Notes under the pieces: model-generated
Seen by the model: only the letters and a program-made list of their open reading frames with translations
The model's database searches: none
Told to the model about the DNA's origin: nothing
Made by a program: the position numbers and the translations under genes
In this document: positions 16,153 through 25,937 of the stretch, in pieces
Numbering within the stretch: position 1 is the first letter of the stretch
How the letters are laid out: every line of letters starts with the position of its first letter
Assembly (NCBI GenBank): GCA_015057505.1
Contig: SVEG01000006.1
Span: 110,391-174,390 of the forward strand
Origin: Lachnospiraceae bacterium
GTDB taxonomy: Bacteria > Bacillota > Clostridia > Lachnospirales > Lachnospiraceae
Reading direction: 5' to 3'
DNA: 64,000 nucleotides

Positions 16153-17583
16153 ATGAAAAATTATGAAGTAGTAATCGGACTTGAGGTCCATGTAGAATTG
16201 GCAACAAACTCAAAATTATTCTGTTCATGTAGTGCTAAATTCGGAGCAGATGCAAATGAAAATGTGTGCCCCGCCTGTGCAGGTATGCCGGGTATGCTTC
16301 CGGTTGCCAACAAAAATGCAATTGAACTTGGTATAGCGGCGTCTCTTGTTACAAACAGCCGCATTACACCTGTTATATCATTTGATAAAAAGAACTATTT
16401 TTATCCGGATCTTTCATGCGGTTACCAGATTACGCAGCTGTTTGCACCTATCTGCCGTGATGGTCGTGTAGAGATAGAGACAAGCAAGGGAACAAAGACA
16501 ATTACCTTGAAGCAGATCCATATTGAGGAAGATGCGGGTAAGTTAGTACATTCAAGAGGTGTTTCACTTGTTGATTATAACCGTTGTAGTGTTCCGCTTG
16601 TAGAAATCGTAAGTAATCCTGACTTCCGTAGTGCGGAAGAGGTTGTGGCTTATCTTGAGAAATTACGTGCGCTTCTTACTTTTGCAGGCGTTTCAGACTG
16701 TAAGATGCAAGAAGGTTCAATGCGTTGTGATGTTAACCTTTCCGTAAGAGAAGTAGGCAGTGATGTTCTGGGAACACGTACAGAAATGAAGAACATGAAC
16801 TCCTTAAAGGCGATTGTTCGTGCTATTGAGTATGAGACACAGAGGCATATTGATGCTCTTGAGACAGGCTGCGAGGAACTTGTTCAGGAAACACGTCGTT
16901 GGGATGATAATGCGGGACAGAGTTTCTCTATGCGTAATAAAGAGAATGCAACTGATTACAGATATTTCCCGAATGCAGACCTTATGCCCATTGTAGTTGA
17001 CGAAGAATGGATTAATGAGGTTAAATCACGTTTGCCTGAGAGCGCGCATGACAAGTATGCACGTATGACCAAGGAACTTGGTATTGCTGAAATTGATGCT
17101 AAGAAGATTACAAGCAGTAAGAATCTTTCGGATATTTTTGATGCACTTATGTCAAAGGGTCTTCCTGCAAAGGATGTTGTTGCGTGGATTATCACAGAGC
17201 TCTTGTCTTTGGATACAGATGAGAATAAGTCTTATGATGATATCAGCATTAACTGTGATTCCTTTGCAAAACTTATAGAGCTTGTTAACAATAAAGAGAT
17301 TAACCGTACAATAGCCAAGAAGATTTTCGTGCTTATTTATGAGAAGGATATTGATCCGGTTGCATATGTCAAAGAGAATAATCTCGGCATGGTATCTGAC
17401 ACAAGCTTTATTGATGATGCGGTTACCGCAGCGATGAATGAGAATCCTGATTCAGTTAAGCAGTATCGTGAGGGTAATGCCAAGGTAGTCGGCTTCCTTA
17501 TGGGTAAGGTAATGCAGAAGACTGCAGGTAAGGCAGATCCTTCTGTAGTAAGAGAAATATTGATGTCTAAGCTTGATAACTAA
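16153..17583 (+). CDS. gatB: Asp-tRNA(Asn)/Glu-tRNA(Gln) amidotransferase subunit B
   Basis: GatB phosphorylates the aspartate or glutamate on mischarged tRNA and transfers ammonia to it, giving Asn-tRNA or Gln-tRNA. It is full length (476 residues). The cradle domain begins YEVVIGLEVHVELATNSKLF, with zinc-type cysteines in CSCS and CPACAG, the FDKKNYFYPDLSCGYQITQ motif, HIEEDAGK with the kinase metal ligands, and SVPLVEIVSNPD. The helical and YqeY tail domains run from about 295 to the end. It looks active, in contrast to its partner GatA here. AGGAGGGG starts it, and a strong terminator follows. Confidence 0.95.
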   Translation: MKNYEVVIGLEVHVELATNSKLFCSCSAKFGADANENVCPACAGMPGMLPVANKNAIELGIAASLVTNSRITPVISFDKKNYFYPDLSCGYQITQLFAPICRDGRVEIETSKGTKTITLKQIHIEEDAGKLVHSRGVSLVDYNRCSVPLVEIVSNPDFRSAEEVVAYLEKLRALLTFAGVSDCKMQEGSMRCDVNLSVREVGSDVLGTRTEMKNMNSLKAIVRAIEYETQRHIDALETGCEELVQETRRWDDNAGQSFSMRNKENATDYRYFPNADLMPIVVDEEWINEVKSRLPESAHDKYARMTKELGIAEIDAKKITSSKNLSDIFDALMSKGLPAKDVVAWIITELLSLDTDENKSYDDISINCDSFAKLIELVNNKEINRTIAKKIFVLIYEKDIDPVAYVKENNLGMVSDTSFIDDAVTAAMNENPDSVKQYREGNAKVVGFLMGKVMQKTAGKADPSVVREILMSKLDN

Positions 17584-17594
17584 GATATGTACAG

Positions 17595-17635
17595 ATATGT
17601 GATGTATACAAAAGTGTGCATCACATATTTTGCTT
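17595..17635 (+). terminator. Terminator of the aspS-gat operon
   Basis: Arms 17595-17609 and 17614-17628 form a 15-bp stem with wobble pairs and an AAAA loop, followed by TTTTGCTTT. Confidence 0.85.
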
Positions 17636-17650
17636 TATGCGAGCCGACTA

Positions 17651-17679
17651 TTGATTTATCTGTCAAAAAATTTTATAAT
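17651..17679 (+). promoter_or_regulatory. Promoter of the TIR-V4R gene
   Basis: TTGATT (17651-17656) and an exact TATAAT (17674-17679) are 17 bp apart, 33 bp before the start codon. This makes the TIR/asparaginase pair a separate transcription unit from the gat operon. Confidence 0.65.
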
Positions 17680-17711
17680 ATATAGAACATACAAAAGAAG
17701 GAGATTTTTGA

Positions 17712-18716
17712 ATGAGGAATGAAGTATTTATAAGCTATTCAAGTATTGATGCTGAATGTGCAAAAAGGGTAATTGATTATGTAGAGAAAAATGGTTACAA
17801 TTGTTATATTGCATCCAGGGATATTTCCGGTGGTCTGCACTATGCGAAGGATATAGTTAATGTAATTAACAACTGTAAAATAGTTGTTCTCATTGCATCT
17901 ACCCATAGTAACGGGTCAGAACATGTACTGAATGAAATTGATATTTGTGTAGAAAAGAAAAAGACAATCATTCCGCTTTTTATTGAGGACTTTGAGGTTT
18001 GCGATGAATTTCGTTACTACTTGGGCAGAAGTCAAAGAGTTATTGTTGAGGATGGAGATTTGAACAGTGCATTACCGAGACTTTTAAGCTCCATTAAAAA
18101 CAAGTACCCAAAAGAAATTGAAAAAGCAACTTCTGTTGTACAGGGTAATGACATTGAAGAAAGTAAAAAGACAAAAACTGTCTTCGAATACGATTCTACA
18201 AGAGGAATTATGATTAACCCTGAAGACAGGGTGCGCAATATCAGCTTCAGACAGGATACTTTCCTGCATATGATGGGCGAGATTTATTCTGATATGGCAA
18301 AGGAAATCGGTGAGGAGCATGCAAGTAAGGTGTATTATGATTGCGGACACAGCGGTGGAAGTAATTTTGGCGAACGTTTAAATCAGATGCTGGATAATGA
18401 TAACCTGTCGATTGCGGAAAAACTGCAGAAGTGGTGCGAGTTTGACTCTTGTGTGGGATGGGGTAAGTTTAATACGGATGTTACCTTGGATGAAGAGAAT
18501 GATACATTGACGGGAACTTTGTCAATTAATGAGTGTTTCTTTGTTGATAAAAAGCATAAACATAAAATATGTTCATACATTGTTGGATATTGTACGGGCG
18601 TTATTGAGGAATTGTTAGGTGAGGTTGAGGTTATATTAACATGCAAATCATGCCCGATGAAGAATAAATTTAAGTCTGAGTGCGTATTTGACATTGCATT
18701 GGTTATGGAGGATTAA
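17712..18716 (+). CDS. TIR domain fused to a V4R-type ligand-binding domain
   Basis: The N-terminal domain (about 1-145) is a bacterial TIR: EVFISYSSIDAECAKRVIDY, YIASRDISGG as the BB-loop region, and HVLNEIDICVEKKKTIIPLF, where Glu75 occupies the position of the NAD-cleaving Glu. After a charged linker, the C-terminal half (about 180-334) matches the V4R fold: DTFLHMMGEIYSDMAKEIG, SIAEKLQKWCEFD, and the hallmark end VGYCTGVIEELLGEVEV plus CKSCPMKNKFKSECVFDI. V4R domains bind small molecules or sit in sensory proteins; TIR domains in bacteria often degrade NAD or make cyclic ADP-ribose. I infer a ligand-switched TIR enzyme. The next gene starts 2 bp after its stop, so the two are translated together. 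Confidence 0.8.
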   Translation: MRNEVFISYSSIDAECAKRVIDYVEKNGYNCYIASRDISGGLHYAKDIVNVINNCKIVVLIASTHSNGSEHVLNEIDICVEKKKTIIPLFIEDFEVCDEFRYYLGRSQRVIVEDGDLNSALPRLLSSIKNKYPKEIEKATSVVQGNDIEESKKTKTVFEYDSTRGIMINPEDRVRNISFRQDTFLHMMGEIYSDMAKEIGEEHASKVYYDCGHSGGSNFGERLNQMLDNDNLSIAEKLQKWCEFDSCVGWGKFNTDVTLDEENDTLTGTLSINECFFVDKKHKHKICSYIVGYCTGVIEELLGEVEVILTCKSCPMKNKFKSECVFDIALVMED

Positions 18717-18718
18717 TT

Positions 18719-19714
18719 TTGAAAATATTAGTTGTATTTACAGGCGGAACAATTGGAAGTGTTGTAAATGACGGCTATATTTCGCCGTCAGATAATACAA
18801 GATATCAGCTGATAGAGAAGTATAATTCATTAGCAAAGAGAGAAGTAGATTTTGAGTATGATGAGCCGTATACATTGCTGAGCGAGGATGTTACAGGAGA
18901 ATATCTGGGAAAATTGGGAGAATGCCTTTTGGCACATAAGGACAAAGATTATGACGGAATCATTGTTACACATGGTACAGACACAGTCCAGTATTCTGCA
19001 GCAAGCATGGCGTATTTGTTGCAGGGTATTAACAAGCCGGTAATATTTGTGTCGAGTAATTATGTTCTTGATGACCCGAGAGCCAACGGATTGGATAATT
19101 TCGCGTATGCGGTTGAGTTTATTGTAAATAAACAGGGAACAGGTGTGTTTGCCGTTTATCGTAACGGCGACGGAGTTGTTTATGTGCACAGGGGCAATAG
19201 GCTTTTGCCGCATTTGCCTTGTGATGATAATTTGTATAGTGTTGGGGATATGTATTACGGTCACTATGAGAAGAACAGATTTGTTCCTAATCCGAATTAT
19301 CGTGTGACAGCAAGTGATAAAAAGTATGAGATGTCATTGCCTAAGAAGTGGAATTCGGGAATTCTTCGTATTTTTCCTTATCCGGGTATGGAATATCCGA
19401 AATTGTCTGAGCAGACAAGAGCAGTTATTTTAGACAGTTATCATTCCGGAACTATTTGCAGTATTACACCGGGTATGAAAGAATTTTTTGCTACGGCAAA
19501 AGCTAAGAATATTCCGGTATTTCTTGCAGGAAGTAATCCCGGCACGGATTATGAAAGTGTAAAGGAATGGAAGGAGCTGGGAGTGTATACACTTCCTCAG
19601 GCGTCACCTATCGCAATGTACATTAAATTATGGATGATAATGGATTTGGAAGGTATATTGGACGGAATGTCTGTAAATGACATTATGATGCTTTCTGTAT
19701 CGGAAGATTTTTAA
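18719..19714 (+). CDS. Asparaginase-like protein (type I fold) lacking the catalytic Lys
   Basis: Asparaginases hydrolyse Asn to Asp and ammonia. This 331-residue protein starts at TTG, 7 bp after GGAGG and 2 bp after the TIR-V4R stop. It keeps the nucleophile motif VVFTGGTIGS (Thr10-11) and the second motif THGTDTVQYSAAS. Where type I enzymes read RGNRTTKAHAD, with the triad Lys, this one reads RGNRLLPHLPCDD, so the Lys is replaced by Pro. The C-terminal half, with IFPYPGM and ILDSYHSGT, is otherwise typical. It may be a reduced-activity enzyme or an amino-acid sensor partnering the TIR protein. No signal peptide, so cytoplasmic. A terminator overlaps the stop codon. Confidence 0.85.
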   Translation: MKILVVFTGGTIGSVVNDGYISPSDNTRYQLIEKYNSLAKREVDFEYDEPYTLLSEDVTGEYLGKLGECLLAHKDKDYDGIIVTHGTDTVQYSAASMAYLLQGINKPVIFVSSNYVLDDPRANGLDNFAYAVEFIVNKQGTGVFAVYRNGDGVVYVHRGNRLLPHLPCDDNLYSVGDMYYGHYEKNRFVPNPNYRVTASDKKYEMSLPKKWNSGILRIFPYPGMEYPKLSEQTRAVILDSYHSGTICSITPGMKEFFATAKAKNIPVFLAGSNPGTDYESVKEWKELGVYTLPQASPIAMYIKLWMIMDLEGILDGMSVNDIMMLSVSEDF

Positions 19715-19746
19715 TAAAGACACCGCTGTTTGGCGGTGTCTTTATT
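19713..19746 (+). terminator. Terminator after the asparaginase-like gene
   Basis: A perfect 14-bp stem (19713-19726 with 19733-19746) with a 6-nt loop begins within the stop codon and is followed by a T-rich stretch. Confidence 0.88.
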
Positions 19747-19789
19747 TTATATTTTTTGACAGAAATATGTGTTACAGACAATAAAAATG

Positions 19790-19818
19790 TTGAGAATAGG
19801 ACACATTTGTTATATTAT
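19790..19818 (+). promoter_or_regulatory. Promoter of the BMP-kinase operon
   Basis: TTGAGA (19790-19795) and TATTAT (19813-19818) are spaced 17 bp, 48 bp before the first gene of the four-gene operon. Confidence 0.6.
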
Positions 19819-19866
19819 AAAGTAGTAGCTTAGAATAGGTTATATATAATTTTAGGGGAGTTACAT

Positions 19867-20961
19867 ATGAAAAAAGTTTGTATAATAGCCGGAATTATTA
19901 TTATTGCGATAATAGCCGGAATATTTGTAATTAAAATTAATGAGGCGGATACGGAGGTTACGGACAAAACCACTATGGTCGGACTTCTTTTGAACGGAAG
20001 TAAAGAGGACAAGAACTGGTGTCAGTCACATTATGAAGGACTCGAGAAAACTGCAGGGGAACTTAATCTTGCAATAGTTTGTAAGGAATACGTTACGGAA
20101 GAGAGTGTTTCTGCAGTGATTGATGAACTTGTTGAAGGTGGCTGTGAGATTATTATTGCCAATTCATTTGGGTTTGGTGAAGGAGTGGAAAAAGCTGCAG
20201 AGAAATACCCCGAGATTTATTTCTTTCACGCAACAGGTGTGGGAGAAGGAAGAAATCTTTCGAGTTATTTCGGAAGAATATATCAGATAAGGTATTTGTG
20301 CGGTATTGTGGCAGGTCTGCAGACTGAGACAAATGAAATCGGCTATGTTGCGGCGTTCCCTATTTCGGAGGTTAACCGTGGAATTAATGCTTTTACACTT
20401 GGTGTAAAAAAGGTAAATCCCGATGCAACGGTTTATGTAAGATGGACTGATTCATGGGGAGACGACGATGTAACCGGCGATGCAACGACGGCTTTGCTTG
20501 ATGCGCATAATATAGATGTGCTTGCAATGCATACGGATTCCGTAAGACCGCTTGACATTGCAGAGGCAAGAGGAGTGGAGGCGATAGGCTACAATGCGGA
20601 CAACAGCAGATTTTACCCCGGTACATATCTTACAGCGGCTGTGTGGGACTGGGAGAAGTTTTACACGCCAAACATATTAAAGTGCCTGCAGGGTAAGTTT
20701 GAAGGATATCATTACTGGGAGGGAATCGATTCCGGTATGATTTCACTTGCACCGTTTACAGAGAAGGTAAAGAATGGCACGCAGGCGATTATTAACCGTG
20801 AGATAGAATTACTTAAAAGCGGTACATTCGATGTGTTTTACGGTGAAATAGTTGATAATAAGGGCAATGTTCGTATAGCTGCGAATGAGAGCATGACGGA
20901 CAATGCAATGCTCAATGAATTTGACTGGTATGTGGAGGGAGTTATAATAGATGAGGAATAG
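19867..20961 (+). CDS. Membrane-anchored BMP/PnrA-type periplasmic binding protein
   Basis: BMP-family proteins bind nucleosides or related ligands, usually as lipoproteins of ABC importers. This 364-residue protein has an N-terminal uncleaved-looking helix (about 4-23) with no lipobox Cys, so it should stay tethered to the membrane by the helix. The binding domain carries TTMVGLLLNGSKEDKNWCQS, IIIANSFGFGEGV, YFGRIYQIRYLCGIVAG and [20 protein letters not shown], all standard for the family. The second BMP gene overlaps its end by 11 bp and a hybrid histidine kinase follows. No permease or ATPase gene is present, so a sensory role is more likely than transport. Confidence 0.85.
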   Translation: MKKVCIIAGIIIIAIIAGIFVIKINEADTEVTDKTTMVGLLLNGSKEDKNWCQSHYEGLEKTAGELNLAIVCKEYVTEESVSAVIDELVEGGCEIIIANSFGFGEGVEKAAEKYPEIYFFHATGVGEGRNLSSYFGRIYQIRYLCGIVAGLQTETNEIGYVAAFPISEVNRGINAFTLGVKKVNPDATVYVRWTDSWGDDDVTGDATTALLDAHNIDVLAMHTDSVRPLDIAEARGVEAIGYNADNSRFYPGTYLTAAVWDWEKFYTPNILKCLQGKFEGYHYWEGIDSGMISLAPFTEKVKNGTQAIINREIELLKSGTFDVFYGEIVDNKGNVRIAANESMTDNAMLNEFDWYVEGVIIDEE

Positions 20962-22048
20962 CAAGGTGAGACAAAAAATATTACTCGTTATGATGGCGTT
21001 CTTAATTGTTGTTATTGCAGGCATTATAATTATGACAGGTTATAAAAAGTCTGTTGCACCAAAAATCGGATTAATCATAACAGGCAGTAGAACGGATGCA
21101 GGCTGGAACGGTGTGCATTATCAGGGTGTGTCATATGCCTGCGATAAGCTGGATGCAAAGCTTATTGTGAAAGAAAATGTTCCTGAGAATTCAGCGCTTT
21201 GTGCGGAAGCAATCAGGGAACTTGTCGATGACGGTGCAGGGATGATCATTCTTTCAAGCTATGCATATCCGGAAATGGTTAAGGATGTAATTGAAAGCTA
21301 TCCGGAAGTGGCTTTTTACGGCAGTTCGGCAGAATATTATGCAGATAACATGACATCGTATTTCGGAAGAATGTATCAGGCAAGATATCTTGCAGGAATT
21401 ATTGCCGGTATGACTACCAAAAATAACAGGATAGGCTATGTTGCCGCTATGCCCAACATAGAAGTAAGCAGAGGTATTAATGCATTTACGCTGGGGGTAC
21501 GAAGTGTAAATCCTGAGGCTGTCATAAATGTTGTATGGACAGGTTCGTGGGATAATGAAAAAGCAGAGACGGAAGCGACAAGCAGATTAATTAACGATAA
21601 AGACATAGATTTGGTTACATACCATCAAAATCGTCACTATGTTGCACAGACTGCAGATGCAGCAGGGATATATTCCATAGGATATAATGAGGCGGAGAAT
21701 AATCTGTCGGAGAAGTATCTTACCGCGGCAGTATGGAACTGGGAGGCACTTTATTACGGCATAGTTAGGGAATATGTGCTAGGTGAAGGCAACGACGTGA
21801 AAAGACATTGGTTCGGTATTAACACCGGAGTTGTAGGATTATCGGAGTATTCTTCGGCAATAAACGAAAATGTGATAAATGCGGTTGAAGTAGCAAAAAG
21901 CGATATCCTTGCCGGAAAGGATGTTTTTTCGGGAGTGATTTATGATAATAACGGACAACTTCGTTGCGATGAAGGGGAATCAATAAGCGATGAAATGCTG
22001 CTTGAAAAACTGGATTGGTTTGTTGATGGGGTGGAGATTTATGAATGA
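20951..22048 (+). CDS. Second membrane-anchored BMP/PnrA-type binding protein
   Basis: A paralogue of the preceding protein with the same plan: a helix at about 9-29 and no lipobox, then the binding domain with [56 protein letters not shown] and [25 protein letters not shown] matches the family ligand motif better than the DKNWC of the first copy, so the two may bind different ligands. Its start lies inside the end of the first gene and its end overlaps the kinase start by 8 bp, indicating tight coupled translation. Together the pair probably presents ligand occupancy to the kinase. Confidence 0.85.
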   Translation: MRNSKVRQKILLVMMAFLIVVIAGIIIMTGYKKSVAPKIGLIITGSRTDAGWNGVHYQGVSYACDKLDAKLIVKENVPENSALCAEAIRELVDDGAGMIILSSYAYPEMVKDVIESYPEVAFYGSSAEYYADNMTSYFGRMYQARYLAGIIAGMTTKNNRIGYVAAMPNIEVSRGINAFTLGVRSVNPEAVINVVWTGSWDNEKAETEATSRLINDKDIDLVTYHQNRHYVAQTADAAGIYSIGYNEAENNLSEKYLTAAVWNWEALYYGIVREYVLGEGNDVKRHWFGINTGVVGLSEYSSAINENVINAVEVAKSDILAGKDVFSGVIYDNNGQLRCDEGESISDEMLLEKLDWFVDGVEIYE

Positions 22049-24542
22049 GAATAATTTTAAAAGGAGTCTTAGAAATACAGCTGCCGTTGTGGTTACCAGT
22101 TTTATTGTTTTGATTATAGTCTGCACTGCGATGGGTATGAAAATAAGGGATATTGTAGATGTACACATGGAGGAACATGTTGCTGAACAGGGTCAGATGA
22201 TTTCGAGGATTATTGACAACAGTTTTGCAGATGAACTCAGATTATTAAGTGATGCCACGGTTTTTGTTGATTTGGAGAACGGAAGTCTTGGACGAATTTT
22301 TTCTGAAGAAGAAGGTATAAGCTATGGTGTACTCAGAATTAACGGTGAACCGACTGTTGGGGAAAAGCTGGATTTTAGAGAATATGAAGGCATTTTTGAG
22401 GCAATTCACGGTAATGCTTCTGTAAGCTGCAGTAATAAAAGTGATAAGGTTTTGTTCGCAGTGCCGGTATATAACGGTGCCAATGTTAAATATGTATTGT
22501 ATAAGCTGTATGACAGCAGTGTACTTGCCAAAAAGATAGATATATCGTGTTTTGGCGGGAAAGGAGACTGTGTTATTACAGATATTGAAGGCAATATAAT
22601 TCTTAAAGAAATAGACAGCAGGATTGATAAAGAATTTTTTGAGGAAAAAAATAATGCAGAGGCTTTTGGCAGAATAAGTGATAAGATGAATATCAGTTCA
22701 ATTGCGGCAAGTCGAAGTAAAAGCCCGTATGGGGATAATGTTTTGTTTGCGGCAGAGACTGATTATTCGGGCCTTTATGTTATGGGATATGTTCCGGCAG
22801 AAGATGTAAGAGGAGACATTTCGCTCATTGTTCCGCTTGTTTTGTGGTGCTTTGGCCTTTTGTGGCTTTTGCTTCTTATTGTTACGGTTTATTTAATAGG
22901 TGCAGAGAAAAAGGTCAAAGAAAGTGATGAGCTTCTTCGTGCCAAAGAGATTGCAGAGAAGGCGAATAAGGCAAAAAGTGATTTCCTTGCCAATATGTCA
23001 CATGAAATCAGAACTCCCATTAATGCGGTCATAGGAATGAATGAGATGATACTTAGGGAGAGTGGGGACAAGAATGTGTTGGAATACGCTTCCAATATTG
23101 AAAGTGCCAGCCGCAATTTGCTTGATATTATAAATGACATTCTGGATTTTTCAAAGATTGAGTCCGGTAAAACAGAAGTGGTTGAAAGTAACTACAGATT
23201 GGGTGAGCTACTCAATGATGTTGTTAATATGATGGAAATGAAGGCGTCGGACAAGGGACTTAATTTTGAGGTGATTGTAGATGGAAATCTGCCGTCCGGG
23301 CTTTGTGGTGATGATGTAAAGATTAGGCAGATAATGTTAAATCTTTTGAATAATGCAGTTAAATACACGGCAAAGGGTGCGATACGTTTAAGAGTAAGCG
23401 GTGAAGATGTCACAGCAGATTCGGTAACGCTTAAGGTCGCCGTGGAAGATACCGGAATCGGAATTAAAGAGGCAGATAAAAACGGTTTGTTTGAAGGGTT
23501 TAGAAGACTTGATCTGGAGAAAAACAGGAATATCGAAGGAACGGGTCTGGGACTTGCGATTACAAGAAAATTCCTTGACATGATGGGCGGTAGGATTGAG
23601 GTGGAAAGCTCATATGGAGAGGGCTCTTCATTTATATTCTGGGTTGCGCAGAGAATTATTGACACTGAGCCACTTGGAGATTTTGAAGAGAATTACAGGA
23701 AGCAAAAGGAAGTGGATTACAAGTACAACCAGACTTTTGTAGCACCTGATGCGAAGATACTGGTAGTTGACGATAATCAGATAAATCTTCTTGTTGTAAG
23801 AAAGCTTCTTGAAAAGACGCAGATACAGATTACGGAGGCTATGAGTGGCAGGGAAGCCTTGGAGCTTATGCAAAGCAACAGATATGATATTGTTTTTCTA
23901 GACCATATGATGCCGGAAATGGATGGTATTGAGACTTTGAAGCTTGCAAGAAAACAGGATGGCGGCATGTGCAGGGATGTTACGATTATTGCACTTACGG
24001 CAAATGCAATTTCAGGCGTAAGGGAAATGTATTTGTCAGAAGGTTTTGATGATTACATCAGTAAGCCCATCAGTATAAAACAGTTGGAAGAGCTTTTGAT
24101 GAAATATTTGCCGGCAGGGAAAATAAGCTTTTGTATAGAGAAAGAGACGGTGGCGGTTCCGGAAGAAGAACCTGCAAATTTGTTGGATTATAACAGAGGT
24201 CTCCATTACTGTGCGGGAAGCAAAGAAGTGTATGCGGAGATTGTTAAAATGTTCTGCGATTCGTACGAAAAGAAATGTGTCGAGTTGGAGACGTATTTTA
24301 CAGGCGAGGATTGGAATAACTACACAGTCAGTATTCATGCCTTAAAATCCAATGCCCTTAATATAGGAGCAGGAAAACTTGCAGATTCGTGTTTGGAGCT
24401 TGAACTTGCAGGCAAGAAAATCAGGGCAGGAGAAGATGTGACCGGGCATACAGAGTTTATTGAGAAGAATCATGAGGCGGCTATACGGTTGTTTGGTGAG
24501 ACGATAAAGGTTGCAGAAGAGTATTTAGGGAGGACAAAATGA
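22041..24542 (+). CDS. Hybrid sensor histidine kinase with receiver and HPt domains
   Basis: The start is ATG 22041 (GGTGGAG 6 bp upstream); longer readings run into the previous gene. The 833-residue protein has a helix (about 11-35), an extracytoplasmic sensor region (about 36-255), a second helix (about 258-282), a HisKA domain with [15 protein letters not shown] (His321), a HATPase with [11 protein letters not shown] and [13 protein letters not shown], a receiver with VVDDNQINL and phospho-acceptor Asp621 in [11 protein letters not shown], and an HPt domain with [12 protein letters not shown] (His766). Phosphate would pass His-Asp-His and then to the response regulator encoded next. The two BMP proteins upstream are the likely sensory input. 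Confidence 0.93.
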   Translation: MNENNFKRSLRNTAAVVVTSFIVLIIVCTAMGMKIRDIVDVHMEEHVAEQGQMISRIIDNSFADELRLLSDATVFVDLENGSLGRIFSEEEGISYGVLRINGEPTVGEKLDFREYEGIFEAIHGNASVSCSNKSDKVLFAVPVYNGANVKYVLYKLYDSSVLAKKIDISCFGGKGDCVITDIEGNIILKEIDSRIDKEFFEEKNNAEAFGRISDKMNISSIAASRSKSPYGDNVLFAAETDYSGLYVMGYVPAEDVRGDISLIVPLVLWCFGLLWLLLLIVTVYLIGAEKKVKESDELLRAKEIAEKANKAKSDFLANMSHEIRTPINAVIGMNEMILRESGDKNVLEYASNIESASRNLLDIINDILDFSKIESGKTEVVESNYRLGELLNDVVNMMEMKASDKGLNFEVIVDGNLPSGLCGDDVKIRQIMLNLLNNAVKYTAKGAIRLRVSGEDVTADSVTLKVAVEDTGIGIKEADKNGLFEGFRRLDLEKNRNIEGTGLGLAITRKFLDMMGGRIEVESSYGEGSSFIFWVAQRIIDTEPLGDFEENYRKQKEVDYKYNQTFVAPDAKILVVDDNQINLLVVRKLLEKTQIQITEAMSGREALELMQSNRYDIVFLDHMMPEMDGIETLKLARKQDGGMCRDVTIIALTANAISGVREMYLSEGFDDYISKPISIKQLEELLMKYLPAGKISFCIEKETVAVPEEEPANLLDYNRGLHYCAGSKEVYAEIVKMFCDSYEKKCVELETYFTGEDWNNYTVSIHALKSNALNIGAGKLADSCLELELAGKKIRAGEDVTGHTEFIEKNHEAAIRLFGETIKVAEEYLGRTK

Positions 24543-25897
24543 GACATATTCTTATTGTGGATGACGATAATATCAATTGCGTTATGGCAAGACATGCACT
24601 TAGTGATAATTATGAAGTGTCAGTTGTAAATTCAGGAAAAGAGGCATTGGATTTCCTTAATGGAAAAACAGTTGATTTGATACTTATGGATATTGAAATG
24701 CCGGAGATGAGTGGAAAAGAAGTTGCCGGTAAGATTAAAGAAAATGATAAATGGTGTAATATACCGATTATTTTTCTGACGGCAGATTCCGATCCTAAGA
24801 CAGAAGCAGAGTGTTTAAGCTGGGGTGCAGATGATTTTATAACAAAGCCTTTTGTGCCACTTGTCATGAACACGAGAGTCAGCAGAATTTTAGAGGTGTA
24901 CGAGCTTAGGAAGGATTTGGAGAATAAGCTTGAGAACAGAACAAAGCAGTATGAGAAGGCGACTCAGAGATCTTTTACTGATGCGCTTACGGGACTTCAT
25001 AACAGGGATTATCTTAAGAAGAAGCTTAGTGCATTTTTAGAGAATGGCGGCAGAGGAACGCTGTTTATGATTGATCTTGATGATTTTAAGCAGATGAACG
25101 ATACATATGGCCATATTGCAGGTGATAAAACCTTGCAGAATTTTGCGGAAGTATTAAATGTATATGCAAGAGAAGGAGATATTGTAAGCCGACTGGCAGG
25201 AGATGAATTTGTAACATTTTATCCGGGCCTTACGGATGAAGGTGTTGCAGCGAAAAAAGCGGAGGGAATTATTAAAAGCTTTGCCGAAAAGATGGGGGAA
25301 CTGGGATACGGTGGTGTTGTATCCGTATCCATCGGAATCATGATTACACATGGTGGAGAAGAGTTCCAGAGTCTTTATAATAAGGCAGATAAGTCCCTGT
25401 ATTTTGTAAAGAATAACGGCAAGAATGCATATCACTTTTACGGGGACAATAATGATACTGTAGAATCCATTAATACAACTGTTGATTTGGAATATGTAAG
25501 TCATATGATGAAACAAGGGTTAGGTGAACAAAAGGGTATTATGCGTTTGGCGTACGATGAATTTAAAAATATTTATGATTTTATATCACGCTATGTTTCA
25601 CGTAATAAACATAAGGTTCAAGTGGTTTTATTTACTATGAATATGGTTAAAAAAACTACAGACGTTGCGATGGAAGAGATTATGCAACTGTGGGAGGATT
25701 CTGTGGCAGAAGCATTACGCGCAGTTGATACGGGAACAAGATACAGTAGCAGTCAATACATGGTAATACTTATGGATGCCGGAATTGAAAACGGACGAGA
25801 GGTTGCCGAGAGAGTAATAGATAAATTTTTTGACAGCAACGGTGAATTAAAAGAAGAAATAATGGTTTCTTATGATATCAGGACAATACAGCCGTGA
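24539..25897 (+). CDS. Response regulator with GGDEF (diguanylate cyclase) domain
   Basis: Starts within the ATGA overlap with the kinase. The receiver (about 1-120) has [11 protein letters not shown], phospho-acceptor Asp in [13 protein letters not shown] and KPF. A GGDEF domain (about 140-300) follows: [28 protein letters not shown], and AGDEF at 220-224 in place of GGDEF, a variant compatible with activity. An RxxD inhibitory site (REGD, 211-214) sits exactly five residues before it. A further domain of about 140 residues at the C-terminus I do not recognise. It probably makes c-di-GMP in response to the BMP/kinase signal; the PilZ chemoreceptor at 45055-47157 could read that signal. Confidence 0.92.
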   Translation: MRHILIVDDDNINCVMARHALSDNYEVSVVNSGKEALDFLNGKTVDLILMDIEMPEMSGKEVAGKIKENDKWCNIPIIFLTADSDPKTEAECLSWGADDFITKPFVPLVMNTRVSRILEVYELRKDLENKLENRTKQYEKATQRSFTDALTGLHNRDYLKKKLSAFLENGGRGTLFMIDLDDFKQMNDTYGHIAGDKTLQNFAEVLNVYAREGDIVSRLAGDEFVTFYPGLTDEGVAAKKAEGIIKSFAEKMGELGYGGVVSVSIGIMITHGGEEFQSLYNKADKSLYFVKNNGKNAYHFYGDNNDTVESINTTVDLEYVSHMMKQGLGEQKGIMRLAYDEFKNIYDFISRYVSRNKHKVQVVLFTMNMVKKTTDVAMEEIMQLWEDSVAEALRAVDTGTRYSSSQYMVILMDAGIENGREVAERVIDKFFDSNGELKEEIMVSYDIRTIQP

Positions 25898-25937
25898 TGT
25901 CAACGGATAATAAGATGTTTTAAGGCGGAGAACTAAA

